NCBI GenBank assembly: GCA_002436085.1
Contig: DIXT01000035.1
Coordinates: 1 to 59,982 of the forward strand
DNA length: 59,982 bases
DNA from: Anaerolineaceae bacterium UBA6073
GTDB taxonomy: Bacteria > Chloroflexota > Anaerolineae > Anaerolineales > Anaerolineaceae
Direction of reading: 5' to 3'
A model generated the notes under the pieces. That model was not told the origin of the DNA. It saw nothing but the letters and a program-made list of their open reading frames with translations, and searched no databases. Of this stretch, positions 8,059 through 18,968 are shown in pieces (the first letter of the stretch is position 1; every line of letters begins with the position of its first letter). The translations under genes and the position numbers were made by a program.

Positions 8059-9207
8059 TCACAATTTTTCCATAATCCTTGGAAGTTTGTCAGGCTGTGT
8101 ATTTAATAATCTAGCAGCTGCCGTGTAAGTTAACTTGTTGCTTTGCACTGCAAACAAAATTTCTTGTGTCAGGTGTTTACTGTTTCTGACAATCAGGGTT
8201 TTATAGTAATCGCCGCCTCCCCCTTTTTTAGTTTCTTTCTGATTGCTTTGTATACGTATTAAAGTATCAGAGTATTCCGTATCAGGAATAAGCCCAAGGT
8301 CAAAAGCTTTTCGTAAAACAGATTCTTGACTGACTTTGAATTCTTTGCATAAGGTTTCCGTGTTTTCAATAGCCCCGAAATTCCGGTTCCAGCGTTTATT
8401 TAGCAAATTTGTAGGAATGAGAAACTCTGCCGCTATTTGATTACAGAAAATCTCTATTTTTTTTAGAGGGTATCCTTTTGTGAAATAATTTGGATCAGAT
8501 ATCCCACCGTCTCCAATCCAGATATGCGTAAGTTCATGAATTAGTGTGAAAATTCTGGCAGAAATAGCGTCTTGGGCGTTAATGAAAATCAATGGAGCAT
8601 AATCATCAGCGATAGAAAAACCACGAAATTCATTGACCAATAATCTTCGATGTGTGTTGTTTCCTACGATTCCATTTTGTAAGACAATTATTCCTTTATC
8701 TTCAACTTTTTCAACTAGTTGTTTAAGATGATCACTCCAAGAATGGAAACGGTGGGCAAACTCTTCAGGGACATCTAATTCTCTTCTCAAATCTTGAATA
8801 ATGTCCTCTATGGGATCATTCAAAGAGTATTTTCCTACAAAATTATAAGCTTCTAAACCTTCTTCTATCCTCCATCTCTTATACCAGTCACTTTTTCGTT
8901 GAGCATCATAAATTACTTCTTGTAAATCTATACTGATAGAAACGTTTTCTTTATTGGATAGGGTTCTAAAATCAGAGATGGGGATTTCCATTTTGGGCGG
9001 TTGGGAAAGGAATAAATAACCTAAAGGAACCCTCAATGCTTCTGCTAGTCTCTCCGTTTGCCGAAATGTGGGAAGAGCAATACCAACTTCCCAGTCATTA
9101 ACTTTCTCAAGCTTGACATTCATGCGTTTGGCTAGTTCCGCATTAGCTAAACCAGCCCTATCTGTAGCCCAACGAAAAACCTCAGGGGAAATTGCAACAT
9201 CAATCAT
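8059..9207 (-). CDS. XRE-HTH ImmA/IrrE-family metallopeptidase, probable antitoxin/regulator
   Basis: The 382-residue protein has an XRE-type helix-turn-helix at residues 6-65, including AELAKRMNV and a recognition helix ending at VNDWE. A middle region is followed by the zinc protease motif HELTH at 224-228, with a third-ligand segment near 250-263 (CNQIAAEFLIP). ImmA/IrrE proteins cleave repressors or act as regulators; fused to XRE they pair with PIN-like or COG2856 partners. The downstream DUF4411 gene is one or two codons away, so the two form one operon. It likely represses its own promoter, though I see no clear operator. AT-rich, likely acquired. Confidence 0.85.
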   Translation of the reverse strand: MIDVAISPEVFRWATDRAGLANAELAKRMNVKLEKVNDWEVGIALPTFRQTERLAEALRVPLGYLFLSQPPKMEIPISDFRTLSNKENVSISIDLQEVIYDAQRKSDWYKRWRIEEGLEAYNFVGKYSLNDPIEDIIQDLRRELDVPEEFAHRFHSWSDHLKQLVEKVEDKGIIVLQNGIVGNNTHRRLLVNEFRGFSIADDYAPLIFINAQDAISARIFTLIHELTHIWIGDGGISDPNYFTKGYPLKKIEIFCNQIAAEFLIPTNLLNKRWNRNFGAIENTETLCKEFKVSQESVLRKAFDLGLIPDTEYSDTLIRIQSNQKETKKGGGGDYYKTLIVRNSKHLTQEILFAVQSNKLTYTAAARLLNTQPDKLPRIMEKL

Positions 9208-9309
9208 TTTTACTGCTCTCTTTTCAATCTCTCATTACTATTATATTCTAAACTATTTTAGCGATATTAAATTTAGAAGTTTTCCATCATATTCCATAAC
9301 TTTTACACT

Positions 9310-10370
9310 CTGATCGCGCTGGACTCCTGACCAGCACGCCGCAGCCCGGCCGTCACTGCGATACCCTAAATGGTACAGGTCACAGCGCGGCAGTCTCCTC
9401 ACCAATCTATAGGGAGATCGCTTCGCAAGCTCGCGATGACGAATTAATAGGGCAGCTTGCGCCTTTCAAGCCGCCGATTCTGTCGGGTTGGCGAGCGCAA
9501 CCCGACCTACGACTACAGCTGACCTTCCCCTCGGGGGAAGGTGCCCGCAGGGCAGATGAGGGTGTTTTCCAAGACCCTCATCAGTCTCGCTTGCGCTCGC
9601 CAGCTTTGCCTTCAGCACGCAAGCAGCCCCCGAGGGAAGCTCAAAGAATCGCTGCACTTCGCGATGACGGACAATTCTCCTGCCCAGCGCGCCGCAACCC
9701 AGCCGTCACTGCGAGCCCCCGTTAGCAGCCTGTTATGACGCTGAATACCACTATAGGGGGCGCGGCAGTCTGCATTTTGTGTTGCTGATTCCGTTAACAG
9801 GCAGATCGCCACGCTTCGCTCGCGATGACGAATTAGTAGGGCGGCTTGCGCCTTTCAAGCCGCCGATTCTGTCGGGTTGACGAGCGCAACCCGACCTACG
9901 ACTACAGCTGACCTTCCCCTCGGGGGAAGGTGCCCGCAGGGCAGATGAGGGTGTTTTCCAAGACCCTCATCAGTCTCGCTTGCGCTCGCAAGCTTAGCCT
10001 ACGGCACGCAAGCAGCCCCCAGGGGAAGCTAAAAGAATCGCTTCGCAAGCTCGCGATGACGGATTAGTTGGGCGGCTTGCGCCTTTCAAACCGCCAACTG
10101 TGTCGGGTTGACGAGCGCAGCCCGACCTACGACTACAGCTGACCTTCCCCTCGGGGGAAGGTGCCCGCAGGGCGGATGAGGGTGTTTTAAGTGACAACTT
10201 CAGGCACAATGCTCACGTGCAGCCTACAAATAAATTACCCTCATCAGTTTCGCTGCGCTCGCCAGCTTAGCCTACGGCACGCAAGCAGCCCCCAGGGGAA
10301 GCTAAAAGAATCATTTCGCTCGCCAGCTTTGCCTACGGCACGCAAGCTGTCCCAAGAGAAGCTCAACTTC
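9310..10370. repeat. Second array of palindromic interspersed repeats
   Basis: This gene-free stretch holds one full 127-bp unit (9704-9830) and a variant unit at about 9350-9440. Three copies of the accttcccc..ggggaaggt/gagggtgtttt/ccctcatcag block start near 9522, 9908 and 10140. There are also gtcgggttg hairpins (about 9480, 9870, 10100) and ggcggcttgcgcc hairpins. The same blocks make up 5680-6704, so the methyltransferase remnant and the toxin-antitoxin pair lie between two related arrays. The last partial copy ends some 20 bp before the uvrB -10 box. Confidence 0.85.
9704..9830. repeat. 127-bp terminal-inverted-repeat unit, copy 4
   Basis: It has the same 12-bp ends and length as the units at 5739, 6246 and 6450, with scattered substitutions (gttagcagcc, gacgctgaatacc, cattttgtgttgc), so it is an older or separately inserted copy. 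Confidence 0.7.
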
Positions 10371-10384
10371 CCCCCTCTTATCCG

Positions 10385-10390
10385 CTATAA
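10385..10390 (+). promoter_or_regulatory. -10 box of uvrB, leaderless arrangement
   Basis: TATAAT ends 7 nt before the ATG at 10398, which places the expected transcription start on or next to the start codon. No Shine-Dalgarno sequence lies between. No clear -35. Confidence 0.6.
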
Positions 10391-10397
10391 TATCCGC

Positions 10398-12443
<2,046 letters not shown>

Positions 12444-12446
12444 GCC

Positions 12447-12746
12447 CTAATCGTAAATTCGGACCCGAAAATTAAAATCGGCGCCGCTGGCTGGCAGCCA
12501 TTCCGGCCTCACGCGCCGTACCGCCGAGCCGGGCGGACCTTCCGTCAGGGCTTCCAGGAACGCGAGCAAATCCTCGCGCGGGCCTTCCGCCTCGGCTTCC
12601 ACAGCGCCGCCGGGCAGGTTGCGCACCCAACCGGATAAGCCCAGCCTGCGAGCCTGGTACATCGTAAAGTAGCGGAAGCCGACCCCCTGCACATGCCCTT
12701 CCACGAGCACGTGTAAGCGCTGGTTTGCTTCAGGATTGCCGTCCAA
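12447..12746 (-). CDS. acyP: Acylphosphatase
   Basis: The 99-residue enzyme hydrolyses carboxyl-phosphate bonds such as acetyl phosphate. The signature GHVQGVGFR gives the phosphate-binding catalytic Arg25, and GWVRNLPGG gives Asn43. Size matches the single-domain ferredoxin-like fold. The start appears to be TTG at 12746, with AGGA 6-7 nt upstream. It lies downstream of the HEAT-repeat gene on the same strand (27-nt gap) and converges tail to tail with uvrB, 3 nt between the stops. Confidence 0.92.
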   Translation of the reverse strand: MDGNPEANQRLHVLVEGHVQGVGFRYFTMYQARRLGLSGWVRNLPGGAVEAEAEGPREDLLAFLEALTEGPPGSAVRRVRPEWLPASGADFNFRVRIYD

Positions 12747-12772
12747 AGCGCGTCCTATTTTATCGCCGCCTG

Positions 12773-13897
12773 CTAAAACAGGTCGTCCTCATCGAATTCG
12801 TCGTCCAGGTCATCCTCTTCTTCGAGATCCAGGCCGTAGTCTTCATTGCTGGTATAGGCGTTCCATTCCTCGGGGTTGTAACCGCGGCCTTCCCAGCCCT
12901 CTTCTTCCTCGTCAGCCAGGCCCAGGATGCTCTCTTCGTCGCTGTCGTCAAGGCTCAGATCCAACAGGCTGAAGAACTCTTTGTCTTCGGTGAAGCTCAG
13001 TTGGTCCAGGGCTTCTTCCACCAGCTCGATATCCTCGTCGTCGTCCAGGCGTTCCAGCAGGCGCTCCAGCGCATCCTCCACGCCCTCGCCGCCAATCTGG
13101 GAGAGCGCCCAGACTGCTTCGCGGCGCAGGTCAGTAAGCTCAAACTCGCGCTCCAGGACGCGCAGCAGGGAAGCGCGCGCGCCTTCAAGCGCCAGTTCGC
13201 CGGCGGCGTGCACTGCTTGCAAACGCACTGGCAAATTTTCGTCCTTCAGGTGCGCCAGCACGAGGTCTTTCCAATGCTCATCCGCGGATTTACCCATGGC
13301 AAACAGCGCACTCTCCAACCAGCCTGTCTCCTGGCTGGCGTAGGCTGCGCGCAGCAAGTCGGGTACTTCCTCCCGACTGGAGTAGCCGAGGGATTCCAAC
13401 GCGCGGCGCTGGACCAGCTCGGAGGCATCCTCGCGGTATGCTTTCAACAGGGCGTTTTCAACGCGCTTGAGCTGCTCGGAGTGGATGCGTTCAAATTCTC
13501 CCATGTAAACATACGGACCCAGCGCATTGGCGGCAGCCGCGCGCACGTCGTCGCTTGCGTGGTCTCTGAGCAAGCTCAGGAATTTTGGCAGCAGGCGTGT
13601 GTCTTCCGCCAGAAAGAGCAGGTCAATCGCGGCAACCTTCACCTGGGGGTCGCTGTCATCCAGGGCGATGCGCCCGACCTCCTCAAAGAGCATCAGGTCG
13701 TCGCGATCGGCTATATCGCTCAGGTCTTCGAGCAGGGCGCGCCGGCGCTGGAGCGGGATTTGGTCCCAGACTCCGCAGAACTGAGTACATTCGTCCGGTT
13801 CCAGGTCCGAGAAGGCATACAGCAAGCTGGCAGGGAAAGGCTTTTCGATATCCAACAGCGCTTGAATGACTTCGGTGATGGTGTTTTCTTTCTGCAT
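12773..13897 (-). CDS. HEAT-repeat protein with acidic tail
   Basis: The 374-residue protein consists of repeated alpha-helical pairs with HEAT/PBS-lyase-type spacing (for example DDVRAAAANALG, ELVQRRALESLG, LPVRLQAVHAAGELA, DLRREAVWALSQIGG). A strongly acidic C-terminal tail of about 60 residues follows (LEEEDDLDDEFDEDDLF at the end). HEAT arrays are protein-binding scaffolds; no catalytic motif is seen. Start ATG 13897 has GGAG 5 nt upstream, 12 nt after rseP, so the two are co-transcribed. It might assist membrane proteolysis or envelope assembly, but that is only guilt by association. Confidence 0.8.
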   Translation of the reverse strand: MQKENTITEVIQALLDIEKPFPASLLYAFSDLEPDECTQFCGVWDQIPLQRRRALLEDLSDIADRDDLMLFEEVGRIALDDSDPQVKVAAIDLLFLAEDTRLLPKFLSLLRDHASDDVRAAAANALGPYVYMGEFERIHSEQLKRVENALLKAYREDASELVQRRALESLGYSSREEVPDLLRAAYASQETGWLESALFAMGKSADEHWKDLVLAHLKDENLPVRLQAVHAAGELALEGARASLLRVLEREFELTDLRREAVWALSQIGGEGVEDALERLLERLDDDEDIELVEEALDQLSFTEDKEFFSLLDLSLDDSDEESILGLADEEEEGWEGRGYNPEEWNAYTSNEDYGLDLEEEDDLDDEFDEDDLF

Positions 13898-13909
13898 TCT
13901 TGCTCCGTG

Positions 13910-14986
13910 CTAAGGTTGAATGATTGGATTGACAAAGTCCTGCACCGTGATGAAGATCATCAAGCCAATCAAGATGAGGAAGAATATCGAGTTAATGGTG
14001 TTCGCGACCCGCTGCGGTATGCGCTTCTTGAACAGAAATTCCGGCAGCAGGAATAGGATTTGCCCGCCGTCCAGCGCGGGGATGGGCAGTAAGTTGGTGA
14101 GCCCAAGCGCGATGGAGACGGTGCTGATGACCGACAGGCGGAAGACAGGCAGTGGCGTCGTGGCAGCCACAGCGCTGGACTGGTCCAGTTCGCTGGCGTT
14201 GCTGAAGATGTCGAAGATACCCTTGATTCCGACCAGGCGCGCGTCTTCACCGGATACTCTGCCGGTAATCAGGTTGTAGGGCAGCAGCAGGGTTTGCCTG
14301 GCCTGCAGGCCGAAGGTCTGGAAAGCGCTGCCCACCGCCTTAAAGAATGGCAGCGGGGCATAGGCGTTGGTGTACCAGATGCCGACCGAGCCCTCGCCTT
14401 CCGGCGGATTCACACGCGGGGTCAGTTCCAGTTCCAGGCTCTCGCCATCGCGCAGTAACGTGAGGCTGATCGGCTTGCCCAGGTTTTCCTGGATGAGCTG
14501 GCTCATGTGCTCCAGGTCCTTGAGGTCGGTGCCGTTGACGGCGGTAATCACATCACCCACCTGCATGGAGGCGTTCGCGGCAGGGGAATTCGGGGCGATT
14601 TCGGTGATGAGCGCCTGGTTCTGCACCGGGCTTCCGATGGCTGAGAACATCAGCACCAGCACCAGGAGGCCAATCAGGAAATTCATTCCAGCGCCGGAAA
14701 CCAGCACGAGGAAGCGTTTCCAGGCCGGCGCGGCAGCCATGCCGCCTTCCACGGTCTCATCGCCCTCGCCTTTCGGGCGCACAAAACCGCCGAACGGGAT
14801 CCAGTTCAGGGTCACGTCCGTGCCCTTCCAGCTGAAAAGCTTTACGAGCCGGGGTGGATAGCCAAAGCCAAACTCTTCGATCTGGATCCCAAGCGACTTG
14901 GACATCAGGAAATGCCCGAGTTCATGAAAAAAAACCAGCAATCCGAACACAAACACGAACTGCAAAATCGTCAGAAATGTTGTCAT
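13910..14986 (-). CDS. rseP: Site-2 membrane metalloprotease RseP
   Basis: The 358-residue M50 protease cleaves within the membrane, typically anti-sigma factors or leftover signal peptides. Zinc motif HELGH is at 21-25 in the first membrane helix. A single PDZ domain spans roughly residues 110-190, and the third-ligand motif NLLPIPALDGGQ lies near residue 300, followed by C-terminal membrane helices. One PDZ rather than two matches the Gram-positive/Chloroflexi form. ATG 14986 has AAGGAG about 10 nt upstream and a TATAAT at 15013-15018. It leads an operon with the HEAT protein and acyP. No dxr is adjacent, unlike the common gene order. Confidence 0.93.
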   Translation of the reverse strand: MTTFLTILQFVFVFGLLVFFHELGHFLMSKSLGIQIEEFGFGYPPRLVKLFSWKGTDVTLNWIPFGGFVRPKGEGDETVEGGMAAAPAWKRFLVLVSGAGMNFLIGLLVLVLMFSAIGSPVQNQALITEIAPNSPAANASMQVGDVITAVNGTDLKDLEHMSQLIQENLGKPISLTLLRDGESLELELTPRVNPPEGEGSVGIWYTNAYAPLPFFKAVGSAFQTFGLQARQTLLLPYNLITGRVSGEDARLVGIKGIFDIFSNASELDQSSAVAATTPLPVFRLSVISTVSIALGLTNLLPIPALDGGQILFLLPEFLFKKRIPQRVANTINSIFFLILIGLMIFITVQDFVNPIIQP

Positions 14987-15012
14987 ACTTATATTACTCC
15001 TTCTTAATCGGT

Positions 15013-15018
15013 ATTATA
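15013..15018 (-). promoter_or_regulatory. -10 box of rseP operon
   Basis: On the minus strand TATAAT lies 26 nt before the rseP ATG. The predicted start near 15006 gives a short leader that does contain AAGGAG, a conventional layout in contrast to the leaderless divergent dinG promoter. Confidence 0.6.
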
Positions 15019-15107
15019 CCCAGATTGACGTACAGGCACTCCGCCGCGCCGCCTTATGTACAACTCCCGGGCGGCTGGGCTCAGGCGCGGCAGGCACCTG
15101 GATAGAG

Positions 15108-15113
15108 TATAAT
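15108..15113 (+). promoter_or_regulatory. -10 box of dinG, leaderless arrangement
   Basis: TATAAT ends 7 nt before ATG 15121; no Shine-Dalgarno lies between. The expected first transcribed base is at or next to the A of the start codon. Confidence 0.6.
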
Positions 15114-15120
15114 TTTGCGA

Positions 15121-17916
15121 ATGGCTCTCATCGTTGCCCTCGATCTGGAAACCACCGGACTTGACCCGGCGCAGGATGCTGTGATTGAGATCGGAGCGGT
15201 AAAGTTTAGCGATAAACGCATTGAATCCGAGTACTCCACGCTTATCAACCCGCGTAAACCCATCTCCAGCTTTATTACCAACCTGACCGGAATCACCAAC
15301 AACATGGTGCTGAACGCGCCGCTCTTGATTAACGCGCTGCCTGAGCTGGTTGATTTCGTCGGGGACGCCCCGATTCTGGGTCAGAACATCGGCTTCGACA
15401 TGGCTTTCCTGCAAAAAGCTGGCGTGCTGCGCGCAAACCCCACCCTGGATACCTACGAACTGGCGTCCGTGCTGATGCCCAGCGCGCCGCGCTATAACCT
15501 CGGTTCGCTCGCCAGCCAATTGGGCGTGCTGCAGCCTGCCACCCACCGCGCCCTGGACGACGCGCGCGCCACGCACGCAGTCTACATAGAGCTGATGGAA
15601 CAGCTGGAACATCTGCCGATTGAGCTCGTCGCGGAAATCTTGCGCTTAAGCGAGGGCTTGGGTTGGAAGGGAGAACTCCCTTTCCGCTGGACGCTGCAGA
15701 AGTTCTCCCAGCAGGGCATCCGCCCGAGAAAAGGCGGCGCGGATTCAGGTCCGTTGTTTGCATCGGCTAAGCCCGCGCAGGGCAAGCCGCTCAAACCAGC
15801 TGAAAAGCCCACCGCGCTTGACGATGAGGAATTGGCGAGCACGCTGGAACCCGGCGGAGAGTTTGACCGCCATTTCCGAGAATTTGAACACCGCTCGCAG
15901 CAGGTCCAAATGCTGCGCGCGGTGGCAGATGCCTTTTCCCAGCAAAAACACCTGATGGTGGAAGCCGGCACGGGAACCGGTAAATCTCTGGCTTACCTCA
16001 TCCCGGCAGCTGCCTGGGCGCTGCAGAACGGCGAACGTGTGGTTATCTCCACGAACACCATCGCCCTGCAGGACCAACTGGTCAACAAAGATATCCCCGA
16101 CATGATTGCCGCGCTGGACCTGGACATCAACGTTTCGGTGCTGAAAGGGCGCAATAATTACCTCTGCCCGCGCCGGCTGAACCTGCTGCGCAAGCGGCAG
16201 CCGGAAAACGTGGACGAGCTGCGCGTGCTTGCCAAGGTGCTGGTATGGCTGCAGTCCAGCGACAGCGGCGACCGAAACGAGATAAACCTGAACGGACCAA
16301 TCGAACGCACAGTCTGGTCGCGCCTGTCGGCTGAGGATGAAGGCTGCAAGCTGGAAACCTGCCTGAAACGCACCGGCGGACGCTGCCCTTACTACCGAGC
16401 GCGCACCGCAGCGGACTCAGCCCATATTCTGATTGTCAACCACGCCCTGCTCTTGGCGGATGCCGCTGCGGAAGGGCGCGTGCTGCCGGAATACCGCTAC
16501 CTTATCGTGGATGAAGCCCACCATCTGGAATCTGCGACGACAGACGCGATGTCCTTCAAACTGCGCGCGCCAGATGTAACCCGCCTGGTGCGGGAGCTGG
16601 GCAGCGCCGAACAAGGGCTGTTCGGGCGCTTGCTGGCGCTTGCCCAAACGCAGCTGAAACCCTCCGACCTGGTGGCAGTCACGAACGCGATGGAGCAAGC
16701 CACCGACCAGGCTTTCCGATTGGACAATGCCATCACGACCTATTTCCGCGCGCTGGACAGCGTGATGGCGGAATTGCGCGAGGGTAAACCGGCCAGCCTA
16801 TACGCCCAACAGGAACGCATCACAGATAGCAAACGCAAGGCGCCTTTCTGGTTTGAGGTGGAAGTCAAATGGGAAAGCGCGCAAGTCTACCTGCACGACC
16901 TGCTGAGCAGTATTAAGACCATCCGCGAAGGGGTGCGGGGGCTGGCAGACTCGGAAGATGAGGAGACAGAAGACTTGCTCGGGATTCTGGGCACCATAAC
17001 CCAAAACCTGCTTGAAATTGAAACCTCAGTGGACGGTCTGACCATGAAACCGGACCCGAATATGATTTATTGGGTAGAGCACGACCCGCTCCAGCACCGC
17101 CTGACGCTCCAGGCAGCCCCGCTTGAAATCGGCGGGTTGATGGAAAAGACCCTCTGGCACACCAAGGAAAGCGTAATCCTGACCTCCGCGACGCTTACCA
17201 CCCACGGCGATTTTGAGTACCTGCGGCGCCGGCTAAACGCCGAGGACGCTGACGAACTCACCGTTGGCTCGCCTTTTGACTATGAAAACTCCGCGCTGGT
17301 CTATCTTGCGCGGGATGTGCCCGAACCCAAAGAAGCCTACGCTTTCCAAAAAGCCACCGAAGAAGCCGTCGTCCGCCTGGCTAAGGCTACCGGCGGGCGG
17401 ATGCTGGCGCTCTTCACGTCCTACTCCCAGCTGCAAAAGACCTCCCGCGCCATCGAGGGTCCGCTGGCAAAGGCAGATATTACCGTATACGAGCAGGGCG
17501 AGGGCGCGTCCGCGTCGGCGCTGCTGGATGTGTTCAAGGAAACGCCGCGCGCGGTATTGCTGGGCACGCGCTCTTTCTGGGAGGGCGTGGATGTGCCCGG
17601 CGAGGCGCTTTCCGTGCTGGTGATTACCAAACTGCCCTTCGACGTGCCTTCCGACCCGATTGTGGAAGCGCGCTCCGAGAGTTTTGACGATCCGTTCAAT
17701 GAATATATGCTTCAGGAGGCAATTCTGCGCTTCCGGCAGGGCTTCGGGCGCCTGATCCGCACTCAGACCGACCGCGGCGTGGTCGCTATTCTGGACAAAC
17801 GCATTCTCAGCAAGCAGTACGGGCGCCTGTTTATGGAATCCCTGCCCGGCTGCACCGTTATGGAAGGCTTTCTGGCCGACCTTCCGGAAAAGGCTGCCCG
17901 CTGGCTGGGCGCGTGA
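15121..17916 (+). CDS. dinG: DinG-family helicase with N-terminal DnaQ exonuclease
   Basis: This 931-residue fusion begins with a DEDD 3'-5' exonuclease domain (D8-x-E10 in ALDLETTG; residues 1-165). An XPD/DinG superfamily-2 helicase follows, with Walker A AGTGTGKS near 281-288, DEAHH near 463, and motif VI-like QGFGRLIR near the end. Four Cys (YLCPRR, GCKLETC, GRCPYY) sit where DinG proteins hold a 4Fe-4S cluster. The exonuclease-helicase order is the Bacillus-type DinG layout. It probably unwinds or trims damaged DNA, R-loops or flaps. The frame reaches a TTG at 15115, but ATG 15121 fits both the family N-terminus and the -10 box. Confidence 0.93.
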   Translation: MALIVALDLETTGLDPAQDAVIEIGAVKFSDKRIESEYSTLINPRKPISSFITNLTGITNNMVLNAPLLINALPELVDFVGDAPILGQNIGFDMAFLQKAGVLRANPTLDTYELASVLMPSAPRYNLGSLASQLGVLQPATHRALDDARATHAVYIELMEQLEHLPIELVAEILRLSEGLGWKGELPFRWTLQKFSQQGIRPRKGGADSGPLFASAKPAQGKPLKPAEKPTALDDEELASTLEPGGEFDRHFREFEHRSQQVQMLRAVADAFSQQKHLMVEAGTGTGKSLAYLIPAAAWALQNGERVVISTNTIALQDQLVNKDIPDMIAALDLDINVSVLKGRNNYLCPRRLNLLRKRQPENVDELRVLAKVLVWLQSSDSGDRNEINLNGPIERTVWSRLSAEDEGCKLETCLKRTGGRCPYYRARTAADSAHILIVNHALLLADAAAEGRVLPEYRYLIVDEAHHLESATTDAMSFKLRAPDVTRLVRELGSAEQGLFGRLLALAQTQLKPSDLVAVTNAMEQATDQAFRLDNAITTYFRALDSVMAELREGKPASLYAQQERITDSKRKAPFWFEVEVKWESAQVYLHDLLSSIKTIREGVRGLADSEDEETEDLLGILGTITQNLLEIETSVDGLTMKPDPNMIYWVEHDPLQHRLTLQAAPLEIGGLMEKTLWHTKESVILTSATLTTHGDFEYLRRRLNAEDADELTVGSPFDYENSALVYLARDVPEPKEAYAFQKATEEAVVRLAKATGGRMLALFTSYSQLQKTSRAIEGPLAKADITVYEQGEGASASALLDVFKETPRAVLLGTRSFWEGVDVPGEALSVLVITKLPFDVPSDPIVEARSESFDDPFNEYMLQEAILRFRQGFGRLIRTQTDRGVVAILDKRILSKQYGRLFMESLPGCTVMEGFLADLPEKAARWLGA

Positions 17917-17959
17917 GGGAAGCTCCTTACTCTCTACCCTTCATACCGCCGGAGCTCAG

Positions 17960-18900
17960 GGGGTGAATAGATTCGTCGTTGCGAGCCTCCGTTTCCGGAA
18001 TCGCGTGATAGCCAGAACCACAAGAAGGGGGCGTGGCAATCTGCCTATATACCCACAAAAAGAACCTTCACTGATACGCAAGATGAAGAGCAGTAATCGT
18101 GAGGCAACGGTGACCCAGCAGGGAGATCGCTTCGCAAGCTCGCGATGACGATAGATTCGCGATGACGATAGATTCGTCATTGCGATGGAGCGACAGCGAC
18201 TGAAGCAATCTCCCTATATATCAGCAGCTCGTAGGTTGGGTGCAGCGACGCAGGAGCGAAACCCAACATTGGTACTTAATAAGCGCCATGCACCCACCAA
18301 TCGATTTCTTCAGGGTATCGCGAGGACATAAGAGTGTCATGCTGAGCCGTAGGCGAAGCATCTGCTCGCAGTAGAGGGAGATCGCTTCGTAAGCTCGCGA
18401 TGACGATAGATTCGTCATAGCGTAAACATCCCTTCTGGAATCTGCCTGTATCTTAAGAATGAGATTGTTTCATTCCTGACGATGACGAAAGATTTGTCAT
18501 ACAATGGAGCGCCAGCGACTGAAGCAATCTCCCCATATATCAGCAGCTCGTAGGTTGGGTGCAGCGACGCAGGAGCGAAACCCAACATTGGTACCCAACA
18601 ATCGCCATGCACCCACCAATCGATTTCTGTTGGGTTGCGCTCCAAAATTTTATTGGCTGATAGAGCCATTATGTCGCTCCACCCAACCTACGACTTAAAG
18701 TCAGACTGCCACGACCCTTTGCCTCAGCAACCAAATACTTCAGGACAATTCCTTTCGGCAAAGGGTCTCGCAGTGACCGCAGAACTGATTCGCGAGGACG
18801 AAGGAATAGTCCGTAGGTCGGGTTGCGCTCTTCAACCCGACAACATTTGACAACGGCGGCTTGAAAGTCGCAAGCCGCCCTACAACAACTACAAGCGCTC
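17960..18900. repeat. Third repeat array downstream of dinG
   Basis: The gene-free stretch 17917-18968 is filled by repeats of the gtcattgcgatggagc...gactgaagcaatctccc / gggagatcgcttcgcaagct type. A 120-bp direct repeat (18187-18309 and 18506-18628, offset 319) contains a gtaggttgggtg...aacccaac hairpin. One conserved-arm repeat is at 18702-18777, and there are gtcgggttgcgctcttcaac and ggcggcttgaaagtcgcaag hairpins. No open frame looks coding. Confidence 0.8.
18702..18777. repeat. Conserved-arm repeat with 33-nt interior, copy 1
   Basis: Left arm cagactgccacgacc-ctttgcc and right arm ggcaaagggtctcgcagtgac are inverted. Between ccctttgcc and ggcaaaggg lie exactly 33 nt (18724-18756) unlike those in copies at 44352, 59456 and 59747. 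Confidence 0.65.
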
Positions 18901-18955
18901 TGAATTACATGCGAAGGTAAAAGCCTCAAACCGCACGCCAACCCCGCCGTGCCGT

Positions 18956-18961
18956 TATAAT
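18956..18961 (+). promoter_or_regulatory. -10 box of the hydrolase lipoprotein gene, leaderless arrangement
   Basis: TATAAT ends 7 nt before ATG 18969 with no ribosome site between. Confidence 0.55.
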
Positions 18962-18968
18962 AAACCGT

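Noticed and set aside
12725..14056. 443-codon plus-strand frame
   Set aside because: It lies antisense to the HEAT-repeat and rseP genes, both of which have strong family motifs and ribosome sites; high GC creates long mirror frames.
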